From Haliclona indistincta (taxonomy: Eukaryota > Porifera > Demospongiae > Haplosclerida > Chalinidae), in the NCBI GenBank assembly GCA_964017065.1, contig OZ024787.1, positions 11,264,989 through 11,328,988 of the forward strand: DNA of 64,000 bases, read 5' to 3'. The position numbers and the translations under genes are program-made. This document shows, piece by piece, positions 1-10,817 of this stretch. Each line of letters opens with the position of its first letter. The stretch's first letter is position 1. Below the pieces are notes generated by a model. That model ran no database searches. It had not been told where the DNA came from and saw only the letters and a list, made by a program, of their open reading frames with translations.

Positions 1-1684
1 ATCTCACTAATGGGAATTCTGTTATCAGAAGGCTCGACATTCTCTGAGGAGCAGATCTTGTTCATCAGGCGTTGTGGTATTTCCCCAGTGGCTCGGATCC
101 TGTCTGCTACTCTTGGTTCAGTTTGCTTAGCACCGAATGCATACACAAAGAGCTCAGTGGTAGGGGCCATGATGATGTTAGTGTTGATGATAACACGCTG
201 ACCGATCTTCAAGCCACGATAATGGAGGATAGTGCCAAACCTATCATGAAGATACTGAAGGGTACCGTTCTCTGCCAGGAGGTCTTCCCTAGAGATGCCA
301 CAGATGTTGGCAATCTCCACACACTCTTCCACTGTGCACCATCCTCTCACCTCATATCTTAGGCGCAGGATGAGGTGAAATAACAAGGTAGACGTTGGTA
401 CTTGCAATGGCCTGAAGCGCTTGTGTGCAATGGTCGTGATTATCTGACGAAGCTCCTCTATGTCACCGGAGCCACCACTAACATTATCCAGTGGATGGAT
501 GTATCGTTCCTCCTCTCCTGGCCTACTGACTGGACACAGGATGCCGTTCTTCATGAAATCAGCATCTTTAAATGCTTCCTGAATGGAGCGATCTAGAGTG
601 AGAACAGCTGCTTCACTGCTCTGGTCTAGGTAGGTGCCAATGAGAACGGCTGCTGGCTTGTGGTCTTGACTACTCTGGAGTGAGGCAATGCTGCAGAGGG
701 CACGCTGGATGATCTCTCGGACGGTAAATTCTGACTCATACTGGATGGGACTGTAACCACCATCAGCCCTGTACACCACAGTGTAGGGGGAGTCCAGGTC
801 TTGTGTCACATTCAGGAATATCAGATTGAGTGCCAGGCCATGCAGTAGTAGAGGTAGAATCTCATGGCACTCTGGCTGTCCTCCGATATCCACAATGTGG
901 AGAAGTGTGAGCATATCTGTTTCTTTGAGGAATTCTCGAATGGACTCCCAGTCTTTCTGTTTTACGAGAGAAGAGAGTGCAGTCGTCAGCTCTTTAGTAT
1001 TGCGGCTCTTCCATTTTTGTTTGAGTTTATTGACCAACTTGGACAATGGATTGGTCTGACCACGAGTAGGAACATGTGAGACTGTAGAAGTAGATTGTGA
1101 AGATAGTCTGGTATTACTGCTGCTTGAGGAGGGTAATGGCATTGGAGTGGTACCAATGGTGGATGATGGTTGTGCCAATGGTGTGGTACCTCTGCTGGAG
1201 GAGGGTGATGGTGATAGAGTGGTACCTTTGCTGGAGGAGGGTGACGGTGATGGAATGGTACCTCTGCTGGAGGAGGGTAGTGCCAATAGAGCCGTACCTC
1301 TGCTGGAGGAGGGTAGTGCCAATGGAGCGGTACCTCTGCTGGAGGAGGGTTGTGCCAATAGAGTGTTGATGACATGGCTACACAGTGCAACCCCTTGCTC
1401 CTCTAGTCCCAGATTCTTCCATCCTCTCTCACTTCCAGACAAGAGCACTGATGATCGATCTGTCTCATGATATAGCTGAACTGTCAATGGAGCATCTATC
1501 CCAGTACTAGGAACGATCTCGCCTGGTGCTAAGTGATCAATCTCGCGAGTAAGGCGACGTCTAGCTGTGGTTTTACCAACACATGATGGACCAATGAAAA
1601 ATGATTTGAGTGAGAGTACATCCACACTGCCCTGCTGCTGTATATGAGTACTCACAAGATTCTTGTTGTGGACACCAGCAGCAG
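1..1684 (-). CDS. Roc-COR type GTPase, large internal exon, partial at left edge
   Basis: An open minus-strand frame of about 561 codons runs from a splice acceptor (AG at 1686-1685) to the window edge without a stop. A Walker A/G1 motif, GPSCVGKT, is at exon residues 31-38. A G3 motif, DIGGQPECHEILP, is near residue 265, a G4-like GTYLD near 347, and a COR-like winged-helix stretch, LHDRFGTILHY, near 475. This order fits Roc-COR (ROCO/LRRK-like) GTPases, which bind GTP and often join signalling domains. The gap between G1 and G3 is unusually long and holds a 12-aa tandem repeat plus a basic stretch. No upstream exon was recognised in 1.7-5 kb, and the 3' part lies outside the window. Partner domains (LRR, ankyrin, Death) cannot be judged from this exon. 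Family assignment is firm; the biological role is inferred from the family. Confidence 0.85.
1186..1365. repeat. 36-bp tandem repeat, five copies, coding
   Basis: GTACCTCTGCTGG-type units begin at 1186, 1222, 1258, 1294 and 1330, exactly 36 bp apart, with a degenerate unit before the first. On the minus strand they encode a 12-aa Pro/Ser/Arg-Gly-Thr repeat inside the Roc GTPase exon. The period keeps the frame open. The plus-strand and third-frame ORFs over this stretch are by-products of the repeat. Confidence 0.9.
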
Positions 1685-2046
1685 CTATATTAAAAACAAA
1701 TCATGACTTAGTGCCCATTATTGAATTAATGGAATGTACTGGAAAACCATTTCCAGAAATCTAATACTAACAAGAAAAAAAAAAGATTTCTGACGAAATC
1801 AAAAGGATGTAGGGATAAAGAAATCTGCTACTGGTCCACAATGTAAACCAACAAGAAGCAAGCATGGAATGGTAACACGATTGACTTGCTGACAGACCAT
1901 AGATCCCTCCCTATACATCAGTGGCTGCTGTGGCTGACTATAGCAGTTCAGCTAGTTGCTGTTGACTGACACCTGACATGAATAGGCTTGATCAAAATCA
2001 AATTAAATTCCTATGTACAGCCACTGATGTAGGGATCTATGTAATA
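1685..2046. repeat. Repeat fragment with 118-bp MITE at 1914-2031
   Basis: 1750-1905 matches sequence at 33,340-33,610 and, inverted, at 2,700-2,800 and 34,830-34,990. The MITE at 1914-2031 has inverted ends TACATCAGTGGCTG and CAGCCACTGATGTA. Copies are at 33614-33731 (118 bp) and, inverted, at 34704-34826. No coding signal was seen. Confidence 0.75.
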
Positions 2047-2181
2047 GTTAACTCCCGGTCTCTGAGGCGATACGGGATATATACCGAGGTGGTTAATTAT
2101 GCTGTCCGAGGGCGGAGCCCGAGGATGGCATAATTAACCACCGAGGTATTATCCCGATCGCCGAAGAGACCGGGAGTTAAC
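2047..2181. repeat. Foldback MITE with central mini-hairpin
   Basis: The left arm begins GTTAACTCCCGGTCTCTGAG. The right arm ends CGAAGAGACCGGGAGTTAAC. The arms are about 55 nt and nearly complementary. The loop holds its own hairpin, CCGAGGGCGGAGCCCGAGG. Confidence 0.85.
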
Positions 2182-3775
2182 TGACTTGTACCCCACCACC
2201 AGTCTTCTCGTGGTGTCTGTAGCTGTTCTGTAGCTTGTAAGCGAAGATCTACGAGCGATGGGAGCCCAGGGCACTCGCCTCCAAGCGCACACTCGCCAGG
2301 TCTATAATGGCGAACGCCCATGTTCAAGTTGGGCGACAAACGAAGCTGTTGAAGTTGGGCAACAAACGAAGCCTGGCGTCAACTTTTGTGCAGCTAAAAC
2401 GCACGGTAACTTGGCTTTCAGGCAGCAATGCTGGCTGACCTTTCCCAAAGGTCAACATGTGCGCCAAAAATTTATTGATAATTTATTGATGATGGCCCAC
2501 TAGTATCTGCTATTTTGTGGGGTATAAAGCTCCACGCACTTTCGCCGGGTGGGTAGGTGTGGACAAGGGACTAGTGCAACGTTGCCACTTTGCCACTTCC
2601 TGGAAAATATCCATATTTGCCCTTTTTAACTTTAATATCCTGGAAAATATCCATATTTTCCTCTGTATATGGGATATATACCATGCCATTTTCCTTTGAT
2701 CTTTGGGTGTGGTGGGGTACAAGGTCTGTTAGCAAGTCAATCGTGTTACCATTCCATGCTTGCTCCTTGTTGGTTTACATTGTGGACCAGTACAGTGCTT
2801 ACAGCCTAAAGAGGGCACTCATCTGATTTTTAAATTTAGTCTACAAAACTTTCTACATCGCTATTTCTATTGCATTAATGCAGATTGCAACTTTGAGCAT
2901 GAGAAAATGCAAGACACACGATGCTCTACAGCTCTCTCCCATTGAAGCTAATACAATAGCGCCATGTTTGTGACATCACTACAATTTGTACGACGTCACG
3001 ACGAGCCACACCTACGACACAGCAGCCACTGTCTAGCGCCACAACGAGGCTTGGTGGTTATTATTTCCTCGAGCTTAGCTAGTATCTATGCTGCAGAAGC
3101 ACGCTTAAGAACGGGCAAAGCGCAAAACACAGATTTTGATCGGCGCCATTCTTGCCGCTCGACGGTTAGCGGCGCAGCGCACGCAGAAATGCGTAATCGA
3201 TAAACGTTCATATTAGATGAATATCATTATAACACGGCAGAGAGTCGAAGTGACAGCTAACGGTTGGTGTTCTCGACGACCGCGTTTGCGCATGGATGGA
3301 CGTATCACGCTAGTTTAAAAACTAGTGAAAACTACAAGTATTCGGCTATCCATATATCCAGTGGTTTTTCTTAACTCGCAAAGCTGTTGAATTCTCAGCT
3401 TAAAGCAATTTTCAACTCAAAAACACAAAAATTTCTGTCCTTTTTGGCTTCCTACATTAGCATGGATCAAAGATAAGCCTCCAAACTTTGTGAGATGAAC
3501 AAAGACCTACCTTACAATCAAACAGTAAGTGGTTTTTGCTTAACTCAAAACAGCACTAAAATGCTGGCTTAAAGGTCACTTGCAATTGGAAGGTGTCAAC
3601 TTGTATCACTTAAACATTATTATTTTCAGAACCACATAGAATTACTATTTCTAATTTGACTAACATAGGCAGAGAGGATCATTCTACATTTACACCAACT
3701 TTGGAAGCAATAGCTCCCAGAATAATTTTTTTACAACAAAATATGTACTGAGTTGCTAAAATCAGCTGAGTGCCC
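2182..3775. other. No gene seen; repeat-derived intergenic sequence
   Basis: The stretch has short ORFs only. A direct repeat, CTGGAAAATATCCATATTT, occurs at about 2600 and 2640. The part at 2700-2810 belongs to the repeat family of 33-35 kb. 3170-3300 resembles 37,180-37,300, sharing an AATGCGTAATCGATAA-like stretch and CTCGACGA, so it is probably another dispersed repeat. Confidence 0.5.
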
Positions 3776-5035
3776 TCTTTAGGCTGTATGCACTGTAGCA
3801 GATTTTTTTATCCTATACATCCTTTTGATTTCGTTAGAAATCATTTTATTTTCTTGTTTGTGTCCTTTTTTCTTTTTAGTGAGTTTCAAATTTTTGGTGC
3901 AGTTCGAATTCGGCAAGATATTGTATCTCTTTGATTCCACCATTCGTTTGGTTTTCTTTTGTTTATAATTTCTTTTTAACTTGTAGCTCATATTATTCCT
4001 AAATACTGAAACTAGCTCATAAATTCATGCATGCTGCAGGTTAGCCTAGTACCTCGGCGCCAAATAGAGCGCCTAGTTTCAAATGTATACGCATGCGCGA
4101 ATTTTTCCCGACATTCCAGTAATACCGGATATTTTCCGTTCACGTTTGTGACATGTTTACTGACCTCATTCTTCAGTTTTGCTGACTAAGAAATTCGAAT
4201 ACTAACGAACGACAAGACGTAGTTGGCAGCAAACGGACATACAATCCTGTAGCTACGAGTATCCACGGTTGGTTAGATGTCCGTACTGGCACAATATGAA
4301 AGCATGCTATAGCTGTCTCCACCCATTTTATTCGCGCATGCGTGTGCATTTGATACTAGGCGTTAATTTAACGACTAGGTACTAGGCTAGCTGCAGGTTT
4401 GCACTGCATACGAGCCCCGCCCACTCTGGTTTAGAAATTTCTGTATGGCTGTGATACTATCTGGCAAGCAGAAGAACGATGATACTACACGAGTGAGTTG
4501 TTCTTCGAAGACTCCAGACGCCAATATGCGCTCTCCATACGGCGATACTCTACTAATAAATTCGTGTGATAGGTCACATGCGTATTACGTAATCACAATA
4601 ATGGCGTCAAACACTTAGCTGACAACTGTTCGTGATCGTGAACTCGTCAAATATATATCGTCATTTCGCTAAAAACTAAGTTCAAAAGGCACATGCCAGG
4701 AGAATTTCACGATTGTTCGTGGGTGTTTTGGTCTCGGCATTGCTCGCGTAAAGGCGCTAGGCGAGTTGAAGAAAGAAAGAAAGAAGAAGAAACGAAGAAG
4801 ACGAAACTCGATTTTCACCGTTTCCATGTTCGTCACTTTAGGGACCATTTCAAGCAATCTCCTTGCTACTGTAAGATGGGGCAACGCCAGACAGCAGATC
4901 TAAGTGTCTGTAGACATATAAAATTCATCACCAGGCCAAATATCGCCATTTGAATGCCAATACATTGTATGTAGCCGCCATCTTGTTTTCTCGTTCATCT
5001 ACATAGGGAGTCACTACCGTGCCTCCCTAATATAG
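3776..5035. repeat. Dispersed ~0.9-kb repeat, copy 1 (interrupted)
   Basis: This copy matches 33,780-34,700 and 34,900-35,765 along most of its length. Shared landmarks are ATACGAGCCCCGCCCAC, ATGGCGTCAAACACTTAGC, AAAGGCACATGCCAGGAGAA and a terminal TAGGGAGTCACTACCGTGCC. It is interrupted by a hAT-like MITE at 4041-4389. Small ORFs such as 4693-4953 recur in the other copies with indels and look non-coding. Confidence 0.8.
4041..4389. mobile_element. hAT-like MITE with 8-bp target duplication
   Basis: The inverted ends are TTAGCCTAGTACCT and AGGTACTAGGCTA. Subterminal GCGCATGC-bearing arms also pair. Direct 8-bp repeats GCTGCAGG flank it (4033-4040 and 4390-4397). The related repeat copy at 35.1 kb lacks this insert and acts as an empty-site comparison. 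Eight-bp duplications are typical of hAT elements. Confidence 0.7.
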
Positions 5036-5100
5036 CAGTCACGATTGAAAAACAATTATAAACTGCACTTATTACTACTTAGGTTATACCATCAAAAGGA

Positions 5101-5217
5101 GGGCAATACGGGATTTAAATCACCGCGGAAACCGATGGTATAGACGACCCTCGATTTTCATCTATCGTCTATTTCGGTTTCTAAGGTGATTTTAATCCCG
5201 TATTGCCTGACTGTTTC
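5101..5217. repeat. Foldback hairpin MITE
   Basis: The arms GGCAATACGGGATTTAAATC (left) and GATTTTAATCCCGTATTGCC (right) pair over about 45 nt. A further TTATACCAT/TTTATACCAT pair lies just outside, so the full element may extend to about 5085-5245. Confidence 0.75.
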
Positions 5218-5488
5218 ACGGTATAAGGTATTTATACCATACTGCGCTCTTAGGTAAGCTTCCCAAGACTACCAAGCACTAGCCTCTACTGTCGTGAGAA
5301 GCCAGTAGTGTTGCCGTTCCCACCATCGAGCGACGATCGTGTAAGAGCGCGTCGTTTGAATTCATAAGTTAGTGACGACGCTTCAGTTTACTATCTTCCA
5401 GCTGAGTAGAAGCGTTACTTTGGGTCTCACTGGAAGCGCTTAAGCATGGAGAAGCTAACTACGGTATAATAAACTATAGCAGCGAAGT

Positions 5489-6940
5489 ATGGTATAATAA
5501 ACTATAGCAGCGACTTAACTCTTCGTGTTTCTCCATGCTACAGTGGAACACACGAAGAGAGTAGAAAAATGTGTTTTTAACATTTTGTTTCATATCTCAG
5601 GAACCAAGTGTCCTATGATCATGTTGCAGGTACCATTATGATCCTCTATCCTTATTGAATGTGATGAACTATATGGTTTCTTGTCACATGACACACACAT
5701 GAAACAATATGGCGCTCTTTATAGGCATGTAGCAGAACACGTTTAGTTGGAGATCTCTGTAAGTGCTGGTAGTTAAGAGCTCATAATGGATATGTGAACT
5801 GTCCTAATGTATACGTACCTTTGACCAACATCTCGGCACCCAGTCAGCGTTACTACAAAAGTGCGGTACGAAAACTTGTTTTTGCGACCAGCCCCAACGT
5901 TAGGTTAGAGAACTCACGAACCTGCGGGAGTTAAGATGCAAAACTTGCTTGCTGGATAGCTTACACATTAATGATTACGAAAACACTAACCTTGGGCGCC
6001 TTCTTCGCTTCGTCGTGAATAGCGCAGCTCTTCCGTTCGCGAGTGCTGTTTTCTTGCCGCCATCTTGCGACTTTAATGAATTTTTGTGATGTCACGCTTA
6101 ATAATTGTTGGCTGTGTAAACGTCATAACTATTGATAACACATTGAATCAATGTAATAGTTATGATGCAACACATGTTAATAACCAACGTGTGACATCAC
6201 AAAATCCATTAAAGTCGCAAGATGGCGGCAAGAAAACAGCTCTCGCGAACGGAAGAGCTGCGCTATTCACGACGAATTGAAGAAGGCGCCCAAGGTTAGT
6301 GTTTTCGTAATCATTAATGTGTAAGCTATCCAGCAAGCAAGTTTTGCATCTTAACTCCCGCAGGTTCGTGAGTTCTCTAACCTAACGTTGGGGCTGGTCG
6401 CAAAAACAAGTTTTCGTACCGCACTTTTGTAGTAACGCTGACTGGGTGCCGAGATGTTGGTCAAAGGTACGTATACATTAGGACAGTTCACATATCCATT
6501 ATGAGCTCTTAACTACCTGCACTTACAGAGATCTCCAACTAAACGTGTTCTGCTACATGCCTCTAAAGAGCGCCGTTTTGTTTCATGTGTGTGTCATGTG
6601 ACAAGAAACCATATAGTTCATCACATTCAGTAAGGATAGAGGATCATAATGGTACCTGCAACATGATCATAAGACACTTGGTTCCTGAGATATGAAACAA
6701 AATGTCAAAAACACATTTTTCTACTCTCTTCGTGTGTTCCACTGTAAACACTCTACGTAGCAAGAAATGGTGGTAAACACAGTTAACACTTAACACTATA
6801 AGTATTACTTAATGTACATTGTAGGTAAGGAGTGCTCTACGTGATTTATGGCATGAGGGGTGTGGTCGAGTGGCTGATAAAGCACGATTGTTTAGCATGG
6901 AGAAACACGAAGAGTTAAGTCGCTGCTATAGTTTATTACC
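5489..6940. repeat. Outer inverted repeat around palindrome FB-A
   Basis: A stretch at 5489-5538, containing AACTATAGCAGCGACTTAAC, reappears inverted at 6893-6940. Together they bracket the FB-A palindrome and a 146-bp half-copy of the MITE family seen at 60.97 kb. This is a nested arrangement: an older foldback split by a younger one. Confidence 0.75.
5541..6744. mobile_element. FB-A: ~1.2-kb foldback, Tc1/mariner-like ends
   Basis: The element begins CAGTGGAACACACGAAGAG and ends with its complement, flanked by TA on both sides (5539-5540 and 6745-6746). The arms of about 550 nt are nearly perfect inverted copies around a short spacer near 6110-6170. It contains no transposase. TA duplications and CAGT-type ends suggest Tc1/mariner mobilisation. 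A related element lies at 59.2-60.6 kb. Confidence 0.85.
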
Positions 6941-6948
6941 ACAGCCTT

Positions 6949-7702
6949 TTGTTTTGCCACAGCCCAAACAGGGTCTATCAATTAAAGCAAACAATAAAAA
7001 CCTACTTGGCAGCAGTACGGAATGTCCACATTAGCCTAGGTTTCCCAGATCTGCACGACCAATCATCTCTCCCATCACTTCACCGCATACAACAAGGCAT
7101 TCAAAGAATTCAGAGTGCAAAGGGATCACCTTCAAAACGTATTCGCATGCCGATTACTCCGAGAATACTGGACGGCTTACGCGAACACTGGGACAAGATT
7201 AAACACTCAGAAAAAACTTGTATTGTAGCGTGTGGCTGCCCTGTGCTTTGCGGGCTTCTTTCGGCTAGGGGAGCTGCTACCTACTTCAGTCCCATAGACG
7301 GACAACAGCATCAAATGGGGCGACGTTGCATGCAGTTGACAATTTAAAGAACCCAACTACTGTGTGCGTGCACTTACACATCTCCATCAGTTGAGGAAGG
7401 GAGTAAACGTATTCGTTGGCAAGTTGGTTTCAAGGCACTGCAGCCCATTAGTAGCAACAATCGCAAACATGGCAATGCGAGGCGAGAGCCTGTGCCCATT
7501 TTTCATATTCAGCAACGGCCAATCAGTCACAAAGCCAAAATTTGTCTCAGAGTTGCGAGCAGCATTAGGAGCCCTCAGTCTTGATCAGGGTTCGTTCTCG
7601 GGACACAGCTTCCAGAGTGGTGCTGCCACAGCAGGGTCACAGGCCGGCATACCAGACTCCACCATACAAATGCTAGGAAGGTGGAACAGCGCTGCATTTT
7701 GA
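6949..7702 (+). pseudogene. Tyrosine recombinase remnant (DIRS/Crypton-like)
   Basis: Two frames, 6949-7347 and 7364-7702, read as one tyrosine-recombinase core broken by a frameshift and stop near 7345. The second part has the typical run GHSFxxGAATAGSQAG followed by LGRWNSAAF. In active enzymes the motif is HxxR; here it is HSFQ, so the catalytic Arg is lost. The frame stops before a plausible nucleophilic Tyr. No reverse transcriptase was found nearby, so DIRS, Crypton or a relative cannot be separated. The fragment lies immediately downstream of paralog A, where its last WW exon would be expected. Confidence 0.75.
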
Positions 7703-8105
7703 TAACTCATAATTCAAATCAGGTAGCTTGAAAAGGCTGTTTCAACCGCTCAAGAATGTTGTTGGCTTGAAATCAGGCGCCTAGCTAATGCTACACATCG
7801 TGTTATCTTGTGAGAAAATTTATATAGCATTCGTGACAGTGAGTGTATTTAGCGCTACATAGATTTCGACAAGAGCCGTTGACTATGCGAGGACGCACGT
7901 TACGATGCTTCACAACAAGTTATGTGCCATTCAGTATAGTCTCTGTTGGACGAGACAACAAAAAGAATTTTGCTCATTAATATTTATAACTGAACGGTAA
8001 CCCACGACCTCAATCTATGATCAGATGGTTTCAGTGGTATAGGGATTTGGATTTTGTTGGGTGAAATTTATACGCAAAATGAAAACATGCTAAAATTGTG
8101 CTTAC
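7703..8105. other. No gene seen; 3' flank of paralog A
   Basis: I looked here for the second WW exon of the minus-strand gene that ends at 8106 (expected AC-ACT-CG start and TGG-GAx-CCC). I did not find it. The sequence is AT-rich and has no repeats that I recognise. Confidence 0.5.
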
Positions 8106-10411
8106 TATAATCAACATGGTCCACATGGTCATCAGGTGCTGTATGTGCCTCCCAACCAATCTAGAGCAGAAGTGGGCAAAATGTGAACAAACAGTTGTTG
8201 TGCATCGCTCACTGGTAATGGAAGCTCAGGCAACTGTACACTCTTCTGTTTCATGGTCTCTACCGACTTCATTACACCAGAGTCCCCTTTGCCTGCTGTT
8301 GCCATCATGCCCGACAGAGCTTTCTCTTTCATCATACACACTAAAAAGTTGCATTTTTGTCAAACATATAAAATAATGTGTAAAATTCTCACATTCATTA
8401 GCTGCTTTGAGGTCCTTCTCATAACATTGCAGTCTAAGGAGTAGATCTTCATTGTCACTGGTCAACTTCTTATTTTCTGCCTCAAGCTGCTGTTGCTCTG
8501 TGTAGCAGTTATTAACAAATTCATAGTTTATTCTGATAATAGCTAAGGCATTGGCAGGGCTTCAAATTAACTTTTCTGTAGGGCTAGTTAGTCAAATTGT
8601 AACTAGCCCAGAAAATTTTCATTGCTATGTAAACTTAGCCAACCACCAATTTGTCCAACACATACTACTGGTTTGTATTGCGCATACGCTTCCTAAACAT
8701 GCGTGGTAAGTCAAGTTAGCTGGGCGCCAACTTTGTGTATTTCACTTGCCCTTTTACTCGCCTTGGGGGGCGTGTGGGCAAGTACTAATTTGAAGCCCGT
8801 ATGATCTCAGGTCTCACCTGTAGCATCTAATTTCACTGGTTGTTCAGCATCTTGAGCAATACCTTCAAAGAGTAAAACACTCAATCAATATTGAGCCATG
8901 CATGTATGTACATGTACCTTGCTTTAGCTGAGCGGCCATTTCTTCAGCCAGTGTCTGCAGTTGTTCAACTTGTGACATAGCACTGACAAGTGGTACTAGT
9001 AAGTGAGGCTCTTCCTCCAGTCCAAGAGTCTTTAGGAATGAGCTGCCAGTGACCTTACTGGAGGACAACTGAGCTATCTTCTCCTTTGATATCAGACCAG
9101 AGCCAGAACCGAGTTGAGTGAGAAGAGATAGACATGTGTGATCATCAGAGACTGCTTCAACCAGATGATGATAGAAATCAGTGTACATCTTCTTCAGCGT
9201 TGCAATATCCTATAAATGAAAAACATCTATGTAGATTTTCTGTACCTTACAGCAGCCTCTTACCTTCTCCAGAGTGCTAGGGAAGACAACTCTCCCATCT
9301 ACTGTCACCTCTTTCACTCCAGCATCTCTAAAAATAGTGGCATTCTCGACGGCTAAAGTTATAAACTCAGAGCATTGATCCTCCGGGAAGAACCATGAAA
9401 TGACCACTGACCCCACCTTTGCATGCATACGAACTAAAGACCAGCGACGTTCATCAAATGCCTTCAGTGCGAGTTTCTCGATATCTTTCAGATTCCGATT
9501 GTTAGCCAACCATTTAGAAATCTTGATGGTAAGCTTAACTGTTTGTCCAGCTAAGAGAGGCTCTACTTTGCTTGCAACAGCATATTGAAATTCAAGAACA
9601 GTGGTGTCCAAAAGAAATTGTTCTTTCTCTGCTTCGTACTCTTTAAAACGCTCTGTTAGTTGATCTTCCTTGAAGCAAGCAACAAGATGCTGAAGAAAGT
9701 AGGTGTTGAATGTGTCTACATGCTCTTTACGTAGCTGTCGTAAGAGTGCATTAAAACTAGTGCATCGGCTGAACTTATCGGTGTCAAATTGGTCATCAAG
9801 AAAGAACTGCGCTTCGGAGAGGTCACACTTGCACTTGGTCAGGAGTCCAAGAAGATCAATTAGCATTTTAGTAAACGATGTTTCCAAATTTTGTAACCTT
9901 TCTATCACAGCAGCAGTTTCTTCAGCCTCAATCTTAACGTCATTTTTATCCATTTCTTCAGCTTCAATCTTATCGTCATTTTCATCTGCTATAGAGTACA
10001 CGTAGAAAAGATAATGATTATACAGCTTAAGAATAAGGAGATAGACCCACCTTCACCATCATCATTACCAGAGCCAGTTGTCAATACATATCTTTTGCTC
10101 AGTGTCGCAGCCAGATTACGATAATCATTATCCTCTAGTGCTCGAATCACATCCTTCCATGAGGCATCTGGTTTGTACTGAAGCCAAAACTGGAACATCT
10201 TGAGCTTCCAGTTTTTAACACCTCCATTGGGGTCATCTATCATAATACTCTTGAGGTTTCTGCCTGGAATACCCAGTGTCACACCAAACACTCTCCAGTC
10301 ATCAGTCACTTCCTTGAGCTCCTTTATCAATAACTGCTCTGTTGGTACATCTGAGAAAATTAATGGTAATAAACTCACGAATCAAACAGGCTTCCACTTA
10401 CTGTCTGACAT
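8106..10411 (-). CDS. Death-domain/WW protein, paralog A
   Basis: Eight exons fit GT-AG rules with continuous phase: 10411-10402 (ATGTCAGACA), 10350-10051, about 9985-9264, 9209-8918, 8862-8818, 8497-8393, 8340-8213 and 8160-8106. Residues ~5-95 form a Death domain (W, LGI, FWLQY, ASW and LAATL positions present). A ~240-aa conserved helical region follows. Exon 4 has the run KIAQLSSSKVTGSSF. Exon 6 is a coiled coil rich in Glu, Gln and Leu. Exon 7 ends LPLP and exon 8 starts the WW fold (IGWEAHTAP). The second WW half (second Trp and Pro) was not found downstream, so this copy may be 3'-truncated. Death domains mediate homotypic signalling contacts and WW domains bind Pro-rich ligands. A cytosolic adaptor role is inferred. 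Confidence 0.82.
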
Positions 10412-10705
10412 GTTGCAGTATCATTGAGTCTGACCCCTCGGCTCTATCACGGGCGTATGGAGGGAAGGGCGTACGTATCTTGTTATCACGATCACATGCA
10501 CATCAGCTAGGCTATAATAATTAGCTAGGCTAATTATTTTTATCATGACGTAAAGTAAAATTGAAACTACCACGCATGCGTACAAAATGTAGTCATGCAA
10601 CGGACAATTATACGGAAATGTACAAGATAACCACGTTTTGTTGCTTTTGACGGTGTACATCGTACACTGACTTAATTACTTGAAGTCGAAGCTATTGTCC
10701 TGTCA
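10412..10705. promoter_or_regulatory. Intergenic region A/B; duplicated 5' flank
   Basis: The 294 bp lie between the paralog A start codon and a minus-strand exon of the next gene. About 10,545-10,700 is nearly identical to 14,520-14,690, upstream of paralog B (shared CATGCGTACAAAATGT and GGACAATTATACGGAAATGT). It probably contains the copied promoter. No TATA box can be assigned. Confidence 0.5.
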
Positions 10706-10817
10706 CTACATGAAATCCTCTTCTTCATCGGACTCTGTTTCCTCCAGGTGTGCCAAATATGGTTCAAACTGGTCTAGTCTGGGCATCATTGCTGCTCTCC
10801 CACTCTTCGTGTTGTCA
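10706..10817 (-). CDS. Acidic C-terminal exon, possibly last exon of paralog B
   Basis: An acceptor TCACAG precedes a frame that ends in an acidic tail (EETESDEEEDFM) and a TAG at 10708-10706. It lies downstream of paralog B on the same strand, 400 bp beyond the WW exon. That makes it the best candidate for the gene's end. Its entry phase does not match the WW2 exon donor, so an extra exon or another gene remains possible. Confidence 0.4.

Noticed and set aside
1097..1470. Plus-strand and third-frame ORFs with Trp/Arg/Glu-rich repeats
   Set aside because: They mirror the 36-bp coding repeat of the minus-strand Roc exon; only that frame carries the GTPase motifs on both sides.
4669..4953. Short Arg/Lys-rich ORFs present again at 35.4 kb
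   Set aside because: They recur with indels and frame changes in three copies of a dispersed repeat, so they are not conserved as protein.
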